A stretch of 64,000 nucleotides of DNA from Morganella psychrotolerans (GCF_001676155.1 NZ_LZEW01000035.1:1-64000), one strand, 5' to 3'; shown: positions 1 to 10,316, counted from the stretch's first letter. Program-made: numbers and translations. Notes: a model not told the origin generated them from the sequence alone.

Positions 1-1
1 A

Positions 2-211
2 AAAAATGTAATACCACAAAAATCAGAACAATATTCATGCTTAAAATTTGATAATGGTGGCGTCTTATTTTTCGGGAATAACTATGATAAAGGTGCTCCT
101 ATATATCAAGAACATAGCTCTCGTTTTTTAAATGAAAAACCTAACGCAATTTTAAGTGTAGAGTTTAGAGATGAAGGGCAGGTAGTAAAGTTTAATAAAG
201 AATGCAAATAA
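2..211 (+). CDS. C-terminal part of an unknown protein, cut by the window edge
   Basis: An open frame enters from the left edge and runs 69 codons to a TAA at 209-211 without a stop. The tail (ending KFNKECK) is rich in Asn, Lys and aromatic residues. The DNA is clearly more AT-rich than the tail genes that follow, and a strong hairpin closes the unit. That pattern fits a small accessory gene next to the tail operon. I recognise no family and the start is outside the window. Confidence 0.6.
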   Translation, partial: KNVIPQKSEQYSCLKFDNGGVLFFGNNYDKGAPIYQEHSSRFLNEKPNAILSVEFRDEGQVVKFNKECK

Positions 212-246
212 TTAATATTGGATGGGGAAACCCCATCCAATATTAA
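212..246 (+). terminator. Perfect 16-bp hairpin terminator
   Basis: Arms at 212-227 and 231-246 are perfect complements around an AAA loop, directly after the stop of the partial gene. There is no long T run on this strand, so termination may be weak or bidirectional. Confidence 0.7.
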
Positions 247-303
247 CCAGTCTTGAAAATTTTCACTTGCTGTTTTCAAGTCAATTTAACTATGCAATAA
301 TCC

Positions 304-319
304 GTAGGTAGATACCTAC
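304..319. promoter_or_regulatory. Operator-like dyad, short-spacer variant, upstream of the tail tip gene
   Basis: GTAGGTA-GA-TACCTAC is a perfect dyad with the same half-sites as the 18-bp motif found throughout the window, but with a 2-bp instead of a 6-bp spacer. A TATAAT lies at 324-329. It sits just in front of the tail tip gene. Confidence 0.5.
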
Positions 320-341
320 TATCTATAATATGGAGATTGCA

Positions 342-1796
342 GTGGATAAACAACGGAAGTTAATTGCAGGTGCGGGCGGCGGAGGTGGCGGCGGAAGTCC
401 TCGGACTCCTGTTGAAGCGCCGGATAACGTCGAATCGAAAACACTTGCCTCAATCCTTGATTTGTTGGGCGAGGGGGTAATAGGCGGGCTTAAAAACGGC
501 GGTCAGTCAGTTTTTCTCGATGATGTGCCGCTGCTTAACCCTGACGGAAGTTCAAACTTCAACGGCGTAAAGATTTGGGAGCGCCGGGGCGAACAGAACC
601 AAGATCCGATTGAGGGCTTTGATGACATTGAAACGCCCTACAACGTGGCTGTTGAGCTGAAAACAACCACGCCTAAAACTATCCAGATTGATAACGATGA
701 TACTGACCGTGTGCGGATCATCATGGAGTTCCCGCGCTTGTCTTCTACGGATAAGGAAAGCGGGGATATTAACGGGGCGAAAGTTGAGTTTCAGTTTCAG
801 CTTGCAATTGGTGATGACAGTTTTAAACCCGTTATTCCGGTAAATCATAAATCTGACCGCGTGTTCGTTGAGAAAAAATCCAGCGGTAAATTCCTGCGTG
901 AATACTTCATCGATCTGCCGAAGCCCGGCAAAAACTACCGTATTAAAATCATCCGTTTTACAGCAGACAGCACCAGCGATTTTCTGGCGAACAAAACAAA
1001 CGTGTCTTCTTACGGTGAGATTGTGTTTGCCCGTCTGTCTTACCCGAATAGTGCTCTGGTCGGTGTCACCATTGATTCACGAGAGTTCGGCGGTAACATG
1101 CCGCGTCGGTCTTATCTGGTCGCCGGTCTTAAAATTCAGGTTCCGTCAAATTATCGTCCGTCTGATAACACCTATCAAGGGGATTGGGAGGGTGATTTTG
1201 ATTATCAGGTATCTTCTAACCCGGCGTGGATTTTGTACGATATTCTGACCAATAGTCGTTACGGGCTGGGGGATTTTATCGATGAAAGCATGATCGACAC
1301 CGGGATGCTTTATCAGATAGGTCGTTACTGTGACGAAGAAGTCTCTGACGGCTTCGGCGGTAAAGAGAAGCGGTTTGCTATTAACACCGTGATTGCTAAC
1401 CGTCAGGAGGCGTACAAGGTCATTAATGACATTGCCTCTGTATTTCGTGGCATGGTGTTTTGGGCTGGTGGCATGGTAAATATGCAGCAGGACAGCCCGG
1501 CTGATCCGGTTATGATGTTTTCGTCCGCAAATATCATCGACAGAGTAACCCGCAAGGGGTCGGCACGTAAAGACCGCCCGACCGTGGCTGTGATCACCTA
1601 CAACGATAAAGACGACCTGTACAAGCAGAACATCGAATACGTTGAGGACGAGGAAGGCAAGGCTATTTATGGCATCCGTAAAGCTGAATCACTGGCGTTC
1701 GGTTGTACCAGCAGAGGACAGGCTTACCGGACGGGTCTGTGGATGCTGTACACAAGCAAGATGGAACTGACGTTATCCTGTTTAAGAGCGGGATAG
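342..1796 (+). CDS. Tail tip attachment protein J-like, N-terminal part (frameshifted)
   Basis: This is the N-terminal part of a lambda gpJ-like central tail tip protein, which forms the baseplate hub and binds the host receptor. Support: a Gly-rich N-terminus, the LLGEGVIGGL stretch, and a conserved block ending FGCTSRGQA near residue 460. I prefer GTG at 342 over ATG at 330, because GGAG at 332-335 is well spaced for 342 and nothing precedes 330. The frame ends at 1796 while homology continues in the -1 frame from about 1755, giving LYT then KQDGTDVILF. One base appears to be missing near 1753-1756 (AAA reduced to AA). The intact protein would be about 1,373 residues, normal for the family. 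Confidence 0.85.
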   Translation: MDKQRKLIAGAGGGGGGGSPRTPVEAPDNVESKTLASILDLLGEGVIGGLKNGGQSVFLDDVPLLNPDGSSNFNGVKIWERRGEQNQDPIEGFDDIETPYNVAVELKTTTPKTIQIDNDDTDRVRIIMEFPRLSSTDKESGDINGAKVEFQFQLAIGDDSFKPVIPVNHKSDRVFVEKKSSGKFLREYFIDLPKPGKNYRIKIIRFTADSTSDFLANKTNVSSYGEIVFARLSYPNSALVGVTIDSREFGGNMPRRSYLVAGLKIQVPSNYRPSDNTYQGDWEGDFDYQVSSNPAWILYDILTNSRYGLGDFIDESMIDTGMLYQIGRYCDEEVSDGFGGKEKRFAINTVIANRQEAYKVINDIASVFRGMVFWAGGMVNMQQDSPADPVMMFSSANIIDRVTRKGSARKDRPTVAVITYNDKDDLYKQNIEYVEDEEGKAIYGIRKAESLAFGCTSRGQAYRTGLWMLYTSKMELTLSCLRAG

Positions 1797-4462
1797 ACAG
1801 CGCAATGCTCATGCCTGGCGATATCGTTAAACTGAATGATAAATATCGTTCAGGAAAGCGAAATTCAGGGCGCATCATTTCATACACCAAAAACAGTATC
1901 AAACTGGATCAGCCGATTACTCTCGATAAAGAGGGCGCATTTGTGTCGTTTATGACGGCAGACGGCAGGATGATTGACCGGAATGTGCTTGAGCCGGCCG
2001 GCACGTATTCTCTGGTGACATTCAAAGACGCAATCAGAACGGGTGACGAACCTGTTGAAATGGGCGTGTGGATGGTGACGGAACCGGATCTGGAACCTGA
2101 GTTAATCCGCGTCCTCAGTATTAAAGCCTCAGACGAACAGGGTGTGTTTGAAATCACCGGCGTTTCTCACAACCCGACGAAATTCGAGGCGATTGATAAC
2201 GGGGCTACGCTTGTGCCGGCGAAAACCACCGTCAAAGACCCGACATTCTCGAAGCCATCCGGATTGTCGGTTCTGGAAACAACCTATCTTTCCTCCCCGG
2301 GCAACCTGTCTGTAAAACTGGTCGTGAGTTGGGACGGGCGGTCAACCCGTTACGTACTGCGTTACCGCCGCAGTGATGTTGTTGATAACTGGACGGTCGC
2401 AGAGCTGTCGGATAACCAGTACGAGATCCTGAATGTGGCAGATAACGCACGGTACGATATCGAGGTGTTTGCGATCTCCATCACCGGCAGGAAAACGGCT
2501 GCGGACTCTCTGGTATACAACACGCTCGGGACAATGACACCACCAGGCGCACCAACCGCACTGACTGCTGTCGGCGATTACCGGCAGATTATCTTGTCGT
2601 GGGTAAACCCTGACTCAATCGATCTGGAGACGATTTACGTTTATGGCTCAAAGACGAACAGCTTCGAGGCGGCGGCTGTACTGGCAAAAATCCCGTCAAC
2701 GACCTTTACGCATTCCGGTCTGGACGACGACGAAACATGGTACTACTGGATCAGAGCAGTTAATAAACGAGGGATGCTGAGTCCGGTTAACTCCAATCTC
2801 GGTACAGTAGCCAGCACGAAAGATGTTCTGTCGTTCCTGAAAAATAAAATCACGCAGTCGGAGTTAGGGAAAGAGCTGCTTGAGGAAATTCAAAGCAAAG
2901 TATCAGCGGAGGATTTGGATGCACTGGAAGACCTGCTGAAAGAAACAGACGATAAAATCGGCGGCGCAGTTACTGATTTAGCCTCAGTGAAAGAGTCACA
3001 GGAAAACCTTGAATCAGCGGTAAAAAGCACGAAAGAAAATGCAGACAATGCTCTGAAACAGGCAGGAGAAGCAGCGAATAAGGTTGTTGAATTGTCAGAG
3101 TCCGTTGAGGAATCCGGCAAAGCAGTAACATCATCACTGAAAGCTATTCAGACGGTGGTTGATGATGCGACAACGACAATTACGGAAGAACAAAAAGCCC
3201 GCATTGAGGGAGACAAAAAGACGGCGGAAAAGGTCGATCTGATTGAAACTAAAGTGAGCGGGTACGATGCGGCTATCAAACGTGCGGAGACAGCCGCTGT
3301 GACTGCTGAGAAAGCAACTGCCGGCGTGTCTCAGTCTATTGAAGCGGTGGCTAAAGCTGCCATCGACGTTGCCATGAAAGGCGAGGAAGATGTCAGGACA
3401 CAGGATGAAACCAACGCTAAGATTTTCACGGATCAGCGGGTGATTGCAGACGGACAACAGGCGTTGTCAGAAGAAATTAAAGTGCTATCCGCTGATTTTG
3501 ACGGAAATATTAAGGCACGTCTGGCAGAGGAAAGCCGCGCCCGTGCGACCGCTGATGAGGCATTGGCAAATCAGGTTACGCAGTTACGAAGTGAGGTCGG
3601 TACAGATATCAAAGCGCAATTGGACGAGGAAAAGAAAACCCGTGCTACAGCAGACGAAGCGGTATCGACGAGCGTAGAACGTCTGAAAGTGCAAACTGGT
3701 AAGGATATTGAGGCGGCTGTTCTGACTGAGCGGACAGCCCGTACCAAAGCTGACGAATCAATGGCAACGCAGATTGAAGCGCTGAGTGCGAAAACCGGCG
3801 AAAACATCGCTGCGGCTGTGACTGCGGAAACAAAAGCACGGACGGAAGCAGATTCTGCGCTGGCGACTGATATCAGTAAGGTTCTCGCCAAGACTGAGAA
3901 AAATGAAGCGGCGGTGAAAACCGAGCAGTCTGCGCGAACGTCCGCAGACAATGCTCTTGGTAGCCGTATCGATAGTGTTCAGGCGAAAACTGGCGAGAAC
4001 AGCGCTGCGGTGCAGCAGTCAGCTAAAGCGATTGCTGATTTGAACGGGAAGATCACCGCCTCCTGGAACGTGAAAATTGAAACAACCAGCGACGGTAAAA
4101 AGTATGCTGCCGGATTTGGGGTAGGTATCGAGGGCGGAACGTCTCAGTTTCTGGTTCAGGCAGACCGGTTTGGGCTTATTAACGTGGTTAACGGTCAGGT
4201 GACTACACCGTTTGTGGTTGAGAACGGTATTACCTATATGAACGGCGCTTTTATCAAGGATGGTACTATCAGCGGCGCGAAAGTCGGTACGCTAGAGTCT
4301 GTTAACTATAAACCGGGTCAGACAGGTTGGCGTTTTGACAAAAACGGTAAAATGGAAATGAATGGGCAAACTGCGGGTGCCGGTCGTCTGAGTCTTACAA
4401 ACGAAAGGCTGGATGTGTACGATGAAAAGGGCGTTTTGAGGGTTCGCCTCGGTCTGCTGTAA
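1755..4462 (+). CDS. Tail tip attachment protein J-like, C-terminal part
   Basis: Continuation of the J-like protein in the -1 frame. It holds two fibronectin type III-like segments (about 2240-2520 and 2540-2820, with WYYWIRAVN in the second). A long Ala/Glu/Lys coiled coil with repeats of the form TKADEAMATQIEAL follows (about 2850-4050). The C-terminal block begins SWNVKIETTSDGKKYAAGFG and resembles the conserved DUF1983-type end of J proteins. The in-frame ATG at 1703 lies inside the upstream reading frame and encodes residues unlike the family, so it is probably not a start. Host range is expected to reside in this half. Confidence 0.85.
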
Positions 4463-4500
4463 TATCTGTTTTAAATCAGTCATAAATGTATAAAATGCAA

Positions 4501-4518
4501 TAGGTATACAAATACCTA
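4501..4518. promoter_or_regulatory. Operator-like dyad TAGGTA-N6-TACCTA before the tail fibre gene
   Basis: Perfect half-sites with a 6-bp spacer (TACAAA). A TATAAA at 4489-4494 could be a -10 box, which would place the dyad on the transcription start. Confidence 0.75.
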
Positions 4519-4541
4519 TTGCAATCCAAAGGAGACAGAGA

Positions 4542-7500
4542 ATGTGGTACAGGGACGGTACATATTCTTTTGAAAAAGAGAGTACGAAAGTAACAGGCAC
4601 AGGCACATCATGGGCTGATGCAAAATTCGGTGTATTGCCGGGTATGATCATGATTGACGCAGACGGTCGTATTCATGAAATTGACCGCGTTATCAGCAAT
4701 AATGAGCTGTATATTTCAGAGCCGTATACCGGAGAGTCGGTCGCCGATATTCCGAGTCGTATCATCACCACGTATGAGGGTGATTTGTCACAGTTCAGCG
4801 CTCGGTTTTCTGCGCTGCTGAAATCAATATCAACCGACTCCCGCCAGATCAGTAAATTACTGACCTCACCGGTTCCGGTGACTATCACCCGTGACGACGG
4901 AACGACCTTTGTCTCAGACAGCCTTGAGACTATCGCTAAAAAATTCAGTGACAGCCAACAGTGGCTGGCCGAAAACAAAGACGCTGTTTCGGCTTCCGGC
5001 GATATGGCAAAACAGGCTGCTGAATCAGCCTCAGAAGCAAAGCAGTCTGAGAAAGCCACGGAACTACAGGTAGAAGCAGCTAGCGAGTCCGCTAAAAGCT
5101 CAGGTTACTCTGCCGAGGCAGCAAAAGCATCCGCAGAAGCGGCGGCACTTTCCTCTGAATCTGCCGGTAAACAGGCAGAGATTGCTGCATCTGTTGTCGG
5201 GGATGTTTCTCAGAGCGCATCACAGGCCGCTGCGTCGGCAACAAAAGCAGAGGACGCTGCGACCAACGCCGACGTTTCGCTGCAAGAGACAAAGAATTAT
5301 GCCTACGCAGCCGGTGTGTCGTCAGACAACGCATTGCAAGCCTCGGTATCTGCCGGAGAATCTGCCGTAACCTCAGCAAAATCAGCCGGAGAATCAGCCA
5401 CCAGCGCTACAGAGGCCGGTAATCACGCTGCCACTGCCGCGGCTGCCGTGAAAGACGCTGTATCAGAGGTCGTTCTTGCTGCATCAAAATCGGCCGAATC
5501 AGCCAAAGCGTCTGAAGCAGCGTCTAAAGCATCACAGGACGCTGCAAGCAGTCACGAGTCCTACGCCAAGGAGTCCGAGGGGAAAGCAGCTCAGTCAGCG
5601 GCTGACGCAGCGGAAACGTTGTCAAAAATGTCTAATGACGCAGCCACTGCGGAATCAGCGTCTGTTTCGGCAAAAGCATCCGAAGTATTTGCGGCAGAGT
5701 CGTTGAAAGCGGTTAAAGATATCGCAGAATTAGTCAGCGGATCTGCAAAGACAGTGGAGGACAATGTTGCCGAAGTCGGAATACTGGCTGAGTCGGTAAA
5801 AAAACAGTCAGAGAACGCGGCGCGGGCAGCGGCGGACATTAACGACAATATTGGCAATGCGGTGAAATCAGCAAAGGATGCGGCGGCGAGTGCTGAATTG
5901 GCTCAGAAAGTTGCGGCTGAGGCTGACGAAAAAGTTAATAACCCGGTATTTTCAAAGACGGTACAGGCGGCGTATACAGAATCCACAGTTCCTGCGGATC
6001 AGTTAAACACCAAAGCGGCGTTTTACAATGACATTGAAGCAGACGGAGAGTCTGAATATCACCCGATTGTTAAGCAGAGGGTAAAAATCAAAGGTGTTAG
6101 CCGGGCTGCGTCATTCGGCTGGATGATTTCTGATCTGCTGTTCAATCTGCAACTGATTAATGACAAAGGCGAGCGGAGAGATTTCGGGTTCGGTACGAAC
6201 GGGGATCTGGTAATCGGCGGAAAGATTATTCCCGGTGATTACACAAACTTCAACGAACTGTATCTGCGTCGTTCATCTGACGTTGTTCAGACGGTAAACA
6301 GTGAAATTGAGTTTAAACAGCGTATGGATGTTTTCGGGAGCGATGGTTCCCGCGTCAGACTGTACTGCAACAAAGACGGTGATGCAGGGATCAGCTATCA
6401 GGACAAGGATGGCAACTGGCAAACAGGTCTGAAACTGCCTATCTCCGGCGGTGGTGATTTTGCCATGAAAGGCGATCACTACACAAAAATTGAATCAGAT
6501 ACAAAATATCAGCAGAAAGGTAATTACGCACAGGCAGGAATTTCATATACAAAATCTGAATCTGATTCAAAGTATCAGCAAAAGGGAAATTATGCGCCGT
6601 CAGACTCAGACGTGTCTTTTATTTCTGGTACGCATACGATCAAGACCACCAATGACTACGCTTCACTGATTTTACGCAGAGGTAACGGCACAGCAATATT
6701 TCTTGAGACTAATGTCGGGGCGGGGAATATCATTCACCGCGATGCCAAAGGCACGAACATTGCGGTTCTCGGCATCCCTGTTAAAAGTGGTGAGATTGCT
6801 GTTGCCGGCGAGCATTACACAAAACCTGAGTCTGACAGCAAATACAGGGCTAAAAATGATTTAAAATTTGACGGAAGTGGAGTTTTTGGCGGGATTGTCT
6901 CTGCCGTTAAAGACAATATTAAAATCGAGATTAAAGCCGAAAACGGTGTTCCTGAAATTACATCACTGCATGGTTCCGGTGACTGGAAAATTCATGCATT
7001 ACAGCCGGTGTCAGGTACGCTAGCACATAAAGAGGATCACTACACCAAACTGGAATCCGACGGTAAATATCAGCAAAAACTTCTTAGGACAATTAAATTC
7101 GGAAGCAGCAATTCCGCATGGAGTACAGCACAGTTTATCGAGTGGCTGAAATCTCAGGGCGCATTTTCTTCCGGATATTGGGTGTCACGCGGAACCTGGG
7201 ATTATGCCGGAAACCAGTTTATTAATGACACCGGTGTCGGGAATATTCACCTCGCAGGGTGCGTTGTTCAGGTGTTCGGGTATCACAAACAATGCACCAT
7301 CACCATTATTACGCCGACAACCACTGCGAGCGGCACAACTCATCGTGAGTATATTTATGTCGATAATGATTCTAATTACAATCCGGGGTGGAGACGACTT
7401 TATAACACCAGTGCGCCGCCTACAGCGGCAGAAGTAGGTGCATATACCAAAGGTGAGTCTGATGGGAAGTACCAACCAAAAGGTGCATACGCAGGGGCGG

Positions 7501-8138
7501 CAGCGCATACTTTCACAGGTGAAGTCAGATCTCCTTCAATCATCACCGGCGGCGGAAATGATCTGAGCTTCTTTATGCAGCGGGACGGGGTATGGGCGTG
7601 GACTGTGCAACAGGCGGGAGCGTGGAAAGGTGAAGTCAAGCATCCCGGAAGAAGCGGCACCTTTGCACTTCAGGGTGACAGTTATACGAAAGGTGAATCA
7701 GACGGGAAATACCAGCCAAAAGGCAGCTATGCCGGTATCAACGGTAACGATGGTCAGGATTTCAGAGGCAAGAATGCCAACTTTCTTGACGTTTATATCC
7801 GCTCTGATATCCGGGTGAAATCGGAACTGCGCCGTATTGAACAGCCTCTGAGAAAAATTCAAATGATCAGTGGTTGTTCTTACAACCTGAAAGCCTCGGA
7901 CGGAAATATTAAACCATCGGCCGGCCTTATCGCTCAGGAAGTCCGTGAGGTTATGCCAGAGGCGGTTACACAGGATGATAACGGGCTGCTACGTTTAAAC
8001 TATAACAGTGTGATCGGTTTGTTAGTTGAAGCAGTCAAAGACCTTAAAAATCAGGTTGATTCACTTAAAAAAATAATAGGTACACACTTACCTAATATGT
8101 TTAAAAATGATATAAATCTCTCACACCAATTGCCTTAA
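4542..8138 (+). CDS. Side tail fibre with C-terminal S74 chaperone domain
   Basis: Receptor-binding tail fibre of about 1,180 residues. The N-terminus (WYRDGTYSFEKESTKVTGTG) resembles the virion-anchoring end of phage side tail fibres. Residues about 140-480 are an Ala/Ser-rich coiled coil. At least six YTKxESDxKYQ-type repeats follow, as in Stf-like fibres. The C-terminus contains SDIRVKSELRRI and GLIAQEVREVMPEAV, the signature of the self-cleaving S74 intramolecular chaperone, with cleavage expected at the Ser of SDIRVK. AAGGAGA precedes the ATG. An A7 run at 8067-8073 adds an unusual tail (IIGTHLPNMF and on). One A fewer would end the protein at a TAA at 8074-8076, after DSLKK, leaving the operator at 8077 intergenic. 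Confidence 0.9.
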   Translation: MWYRDGTYSFEKESTKVTGTGTSWADAKFGVLPGMIMIDADGRIHEIDRVISNNELYISEPYTGESVADIPSRIITTYEGDLSQFSARFSALLKSISTDSRQISKLLTSPVPVTITRDDGTTFVSDSLETIAKKFSDSQQWLAENKDAVSASGDMAKQAAESASEAKQSEKATELQVEAASESAKSSGYSAEAAKASAEAAALSSESAGKQAEIAASVVGDVSQSASQAAASATKAEDAATNADVSLQETKNYAYAAGVSSDNALQASVSAGESAVTSAKSAGESATSATEAGNHAATAAAAVKDAVSEVVLAASKSAESAKASEAASKASQDAASSHESYAKESEGKAAQSAADAAETLSKMSNDAATAESASVSAKASEVFAAESLKAVKDIAELVSGSAKTVEDNVAEVGILAESVKKQSENAARAAADINDNIGNAVKSAKDAAASAELAQKVAAEADEKVNNPVFSKTVQAAYTESTVPADQLNTKAAFYNDIEADGESEYHPIVKQRVKIKGVSRAASFGWMISDLLFNLQLINDKGERRDFGFGTNGDLVIGGKIIPGDYTNFNELYLRRSSDVVQTVNSEIEFKQRMDVFGSDGSRVRLYCNKDGDAGISYQDKDGNWQTGLKLPISGGGDFAMKGDHYTKIESDTKYQQKGNYAQAGISYTKSESDSKYQQKGNYAPSDSDVSFISGTHTIKTTNDYASLILRRGNGTAIFLETNVGAGNIIHRDAKGTNIAVLGIPVKSGEIAVAGEHYTKPESDSKYRAKNDLKFDGSGVFGGIVSAVKDNIKIEIKAENGVPEITSLHGSGDWKIHALQPVSGTLAHKEDHYTKLESDGKYQQKLLRTIKFGSSNSAWSTAQFIEWLKSQGAFSSGYWVSRGTWDYAGNQFINDTGVGNIHLAGCVVQVFGYHKQCTITIITPTTTASGTTHREYIYVDNDSNYNPGWRRLYNTSAPPTAAEVGAYTKGESDGKYQPKGAYAGAAAHTFTGEVRSPSIITGGGNDLSFFMQRDGVWAWTVQQAGAWKGEVKHPGRSGTFALQGDSYTKGESDGKYQPKGSYAGINGNDGQDFRGKNANFLDVYIRSDIRVKSELRRIEQPLRKIQMISGCSYNLKASDGNIKPSAGLIAQEVREVMPEAVTQDDNGLLRLNYNSVIGLLVEAVKDLKNQVDSLKKIIGTHLPNMFKNDINLSHQLP
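8077..8094. promoter_or_regulatory. Operator-like dyad TAGGTA-N6-TACCTA before the lysis genes
   Basis: Perfect half-sites around CACACT. It overlaps the apparent 3' end of the tail fibre reading frame, 59 bp before the holin-like gene. Confidence 0.7.
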
Positions 8139-8152
8139 CATGGAGGTTTTAA

Positions 8153-8479
8153 ATGGCTAATCGGGTGGGGGAAGTGACACCGGAGGTCATCGACCGCATC
8201 GCGAAGACGGCAGCACGAGAAATTGCTGCCGATCTTCGTGAGAGTTTGCAAGACAAGGTGGGTGAAGAAGTGGAACGCCACCTTAAAGCCTACTTTGGCG
8301 ATATGACTGCGGCACAGCACAGCATTCAACACGCCAATTTGGAGAAACTGCTGGTTCGGCTGGATAACCTTTCCAGCGGATTTTATGGCGGCATTCTTTC
8401 AAAAATCGGGTCTATTGTCGTCGTCGCACTGATTTTCGGTCTGGCGGCGTGGGGTCTGAAAAACGGAATCGGAAACTAA
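8153..8479 (+). CDS. Small membrane protein, holin-like candidate
   Basis: The protein has 108 residues. Residues 1-80 are a charged, probably helical region, followed by one hydrophobic segment (VVVALIFGLAAWGL, about residues 89-103) and a short tail. GGAGG lies 7 bp before the ATG. It directly precedes the endolysin and the spanin genes lie further down, so a role in membrane permeabilisation or endolysin release is likely. That is inference from position: a single C-terminal membrane segment does not fit the common holin classes well. Confidence 0.6.
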   Translation: MANRVGEVTPEVIDRIAKTAAREIAADLRESLQDKVGEEVERHLKAYFGDMTAAQHSIQHANLEKLLVRLDNLSSGFYGGILSKIGSIVVVALIFGLAAWGLKNGIGN

Positions 8480-8491
8480 GGAGAGTAACCC

Positions 8492-9193
8492 ATGTCAGGT
8501 AAAGGATTACCGCGTGGTATTCGCAATAACAACCCGGGGAACCTGGAAATGGGATCGCCGTGGCAGGGGCTGACCAAAACCCCGCAAGACAGTCGGTTTT
8601 GCTCGTTTATCACACCTGCTTACGGCATCCGTGCATTGGCAGTAACGCTGATCACGTATCACGATAAACGTAAAGCGAAAAACGGCACCCGCATCGATAC
8701 TGTTCGTGAAGTGATCGAGCGCTGGGCGCCGGCTGTAGAAAACCATACCGAAGCCTATATCGCGTTCGTTTGCAAAGTGGTCGGTGTAAAGCCGGATCAG
8801 AACATCAATCTGCATGACTACGAAACCATCCGGCCGATGGTTGAGGCGATTATCCGTCAGGAGAATGGTCAGGGTTCGCTTAAAAAATCGGTTAACACAT
8901 GGTACAGCCGTGAGGTTATCGATGAGGGTCTGCGTCTCGCCGGTATCATTCAGAAGCGTAAAACAGTAGCGAATGTTCCGGTAAATAAAGAAACCGTCAG
9001 TGCAACAGTCACGGCTTCACTCGGTGTCGGTCAGATAGCGGAAGTTATGCCGCAAGTATCAGACGCACTGGTTAAGTCTGAGAGCCATTTATCCAGCGGA
9101 TCAGTGGTTCGCGTCCTCTTTGGCGTTGCAACGATTGCCGTGGCGTGTGTGATTGCGTATTCGCAGATTAAACGTCACAAGCTGGGTATCTGA
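8492..9193 (+). CDS. Endolysin-like muralytic protein with C-terminal membrane segment
   Basis: The protein has 233 residues. It opens with RGIRNNNPGNLEMGSPWQG, a signature of a phage cell-wall hydrolase family, followed by GIRALAVTLITYHDKR and IERWAPAVENHTEAYI. The enzyme part covers about residues 1-150. Residues about 200-225 form a hydrophobic helix (VLFGVATIAVACVIAYS) followed by a short basic tail, so the protein could be membrane-anchored at its C-terminus. GGAG precedes the ATG, 12 bp after the holin-like gene. No N-terminal signal is visible. Alternatively it could be a virion-associated wall hydrolase. Confidence 0.75.
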   Translation: MSGKGLPRGIRNNNPGNLEMGSPWQGLTKTPQDSRFCSFITPAYGIRALAVTLITYHDKRKAKNGTRIDTVREVIERWAPAVENHTEAYIAFVCKVVGVKPDQNINLHDYETIRPMVEAIIRQENGQGSLKKSVNTWYSREVIDEGLRLAGIIQKRKTVANVPVNKETVSATVTASLGVGQIAEVMPQVSDALVKSESHLSSGSVVRVLFGVATIAVACVIAYSQIKRHKLGI

Positions 9194-9201
9194 TAACGGA
9201 G

Positions 9202-9223
9202 CAGCCCCCGGAAACAGGGGCTG
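9202..9223 (+). terminator. Hairpin just before the 9230 gene
   Basis: Arms CAGCCCC (9202-9208) and GGGGCTG (9217-9223) around an 8-nt loop, followed by TATTTT and then the ATG at 9230. It may act as a partial terminator or mask the ribosome binding site of the next gene. Confidence 0.55.
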
Positions 9224-9229
9224 TATTTT

Positions 9230-9559
9230 ATGGCACTGAGCGGTATTCAAATTTTAAAGCCTGACGGCAAGCCTATTTTTCAGGCTTCCGACCGCGTTGC
9301 AAGAATCGCAGGCAAGCATGTCATCAAATATTCTGATGTAACCGACGGTGTTTATGAAAAATCGTTTAACCACGACGAACTAAGACCGTTCGGGGATATG
9401 TTCATTTTTATGAATACAGACTATTTCCTTGAGCTTATCGGAGCTGCTCATATAAGTCTGGATGGTTACACCATTAATCTGAAGTTTTGGGTTGACCGTC
9501 GTGACTGGCTGGAGAGTGACAGGGAAGATTATCTTGAAATTTATTATGGTGTCCGCTGA
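9230..9559 (+). CDS. Hypothetical late protein (109 aa)
   Basis: Begins MALSGIQILKPDGKPIFQ and is predicted to be largely beta-structured, with no signal peptide or membrane segment. It lies in the late gene block after the endolysin, and its stop TGA abuts the ATG of the next gene, so the two are translationally coupled. No clear Shine-Dalgarno is seen, because a hairpin occupies the upstream region. I do not recognise the family. A minor tail or virion decoration role is only a guess. Confidence 0.7.
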   Translation: MALSGIQILKPDGKPIFQASDRVARIAGKHVIKYSDVTDGVYEKSFNHDELRPFGDMFIFMNTDYFLELIGAAHISLDGYTINLKFWVDRRDWLESDREDYLEIYYGVR

Positions 9560-10247
9560 ATGGCTATTGGTGCATTTATAAAAGGTGAATCGGGTGTTTT
9601 TCAGGTTGATGGTGAGAATCAGGCTATTAACTTGAAAAACGTTCAGAGAATCAAATTAAAAGGCGGAGATTTAAAAGCGGGGACATCGGGTAAACAGGGT
9701 TACTACACGGAGTTTCCGACAAAGGCTCATAAAGATACCAGCCTGATAGCGGTTGATTCGCCGACATGGGTTCGGGTAGGCGGGCTGTCCTCGTATAAAG
9801 AGAACCGAAACGGCCGATTATCACAGCCATTGTGGGTCGATGCCGGTGATTGTATTTGTTATGAGTTCGGCGGCGGTGGTTTTGACTGGCACAAATCCAA
9901 GTACGGTATGAGTATCCGCAATAAAGACGGGATTGAAGTCTTCAATACAAATTGGGAAATGATGAAAATTCTCGATCAGTTTTTTTTTATCTCCGGTTGA
10001 AAATTTTAACTATCAAATCCCTCCCGGGAAAAAGGTCGCCGCATTTATGGGCGGCGGGCTGCAAGGTCAGTGGGGAGACGGTGCTTTTTCCAGTTATAGC
10101 TGTTATTTCATGCGCAGAAACGGACAAACAATAGAGTTCAGATACAAAGACGCAACGATTCAATCCGGCCCGTGGGAGGGAAACGAGCTTCTGTACTATC
10201 CGCTGTTCATTATCATAATCGATGTTACTGATTACCCTGTCCCGTAA
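9560..10247 (+). CDS. Hypothetical late protein, frame broken at a T9 run
   Basis: The frame from 9560 stops at 10000, just after a run of nine T (9980-9988). The +1 frame continues without a stop through VENFNYQIPPGKKVAAFMGG to 10247. Eight T would give one 228-residue protein. The second half has no ribosome binding site and only an internal ATG (10047), so it is not an independent gene. The content is Gly-rich and beta-like (YEFGGGGFDWHKSKYG, GGGLQGQWGDGAFSSYSCYF). It is coupled to the upstream gene (TGAATG). The family is not recognised, and the position suggests a late or structural function. Confidence 0.65.
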
Positions 10248-10316
10248 AAAATGAATTTACAGCCTAACTGTCTGTAGTGTAATAAGAACATCTTAAACAC
10301 ACAGGAATTAAAAAAA

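Noticed and set aside
868..1248. 126-residue frame inside the J-like gene
   Set aside because: Shadow of the tail tip gene in another frame; no ribosome binding site and no family resemblance.
5092..5379. Reverse-strand frame opposite the Ala-rich fibre region
   Set aside because: Produced by GC-rich Ala codons on the other strand; Arg/Leu/Gln-rich composition typical of a shadow.
9980..9988. Programmed frameshifting at the T9 run as the sole explanation
   Set aside because: The same +1 excess occurs at seven or more unrelated runs, which fits a systematic length error better than one programmed site.
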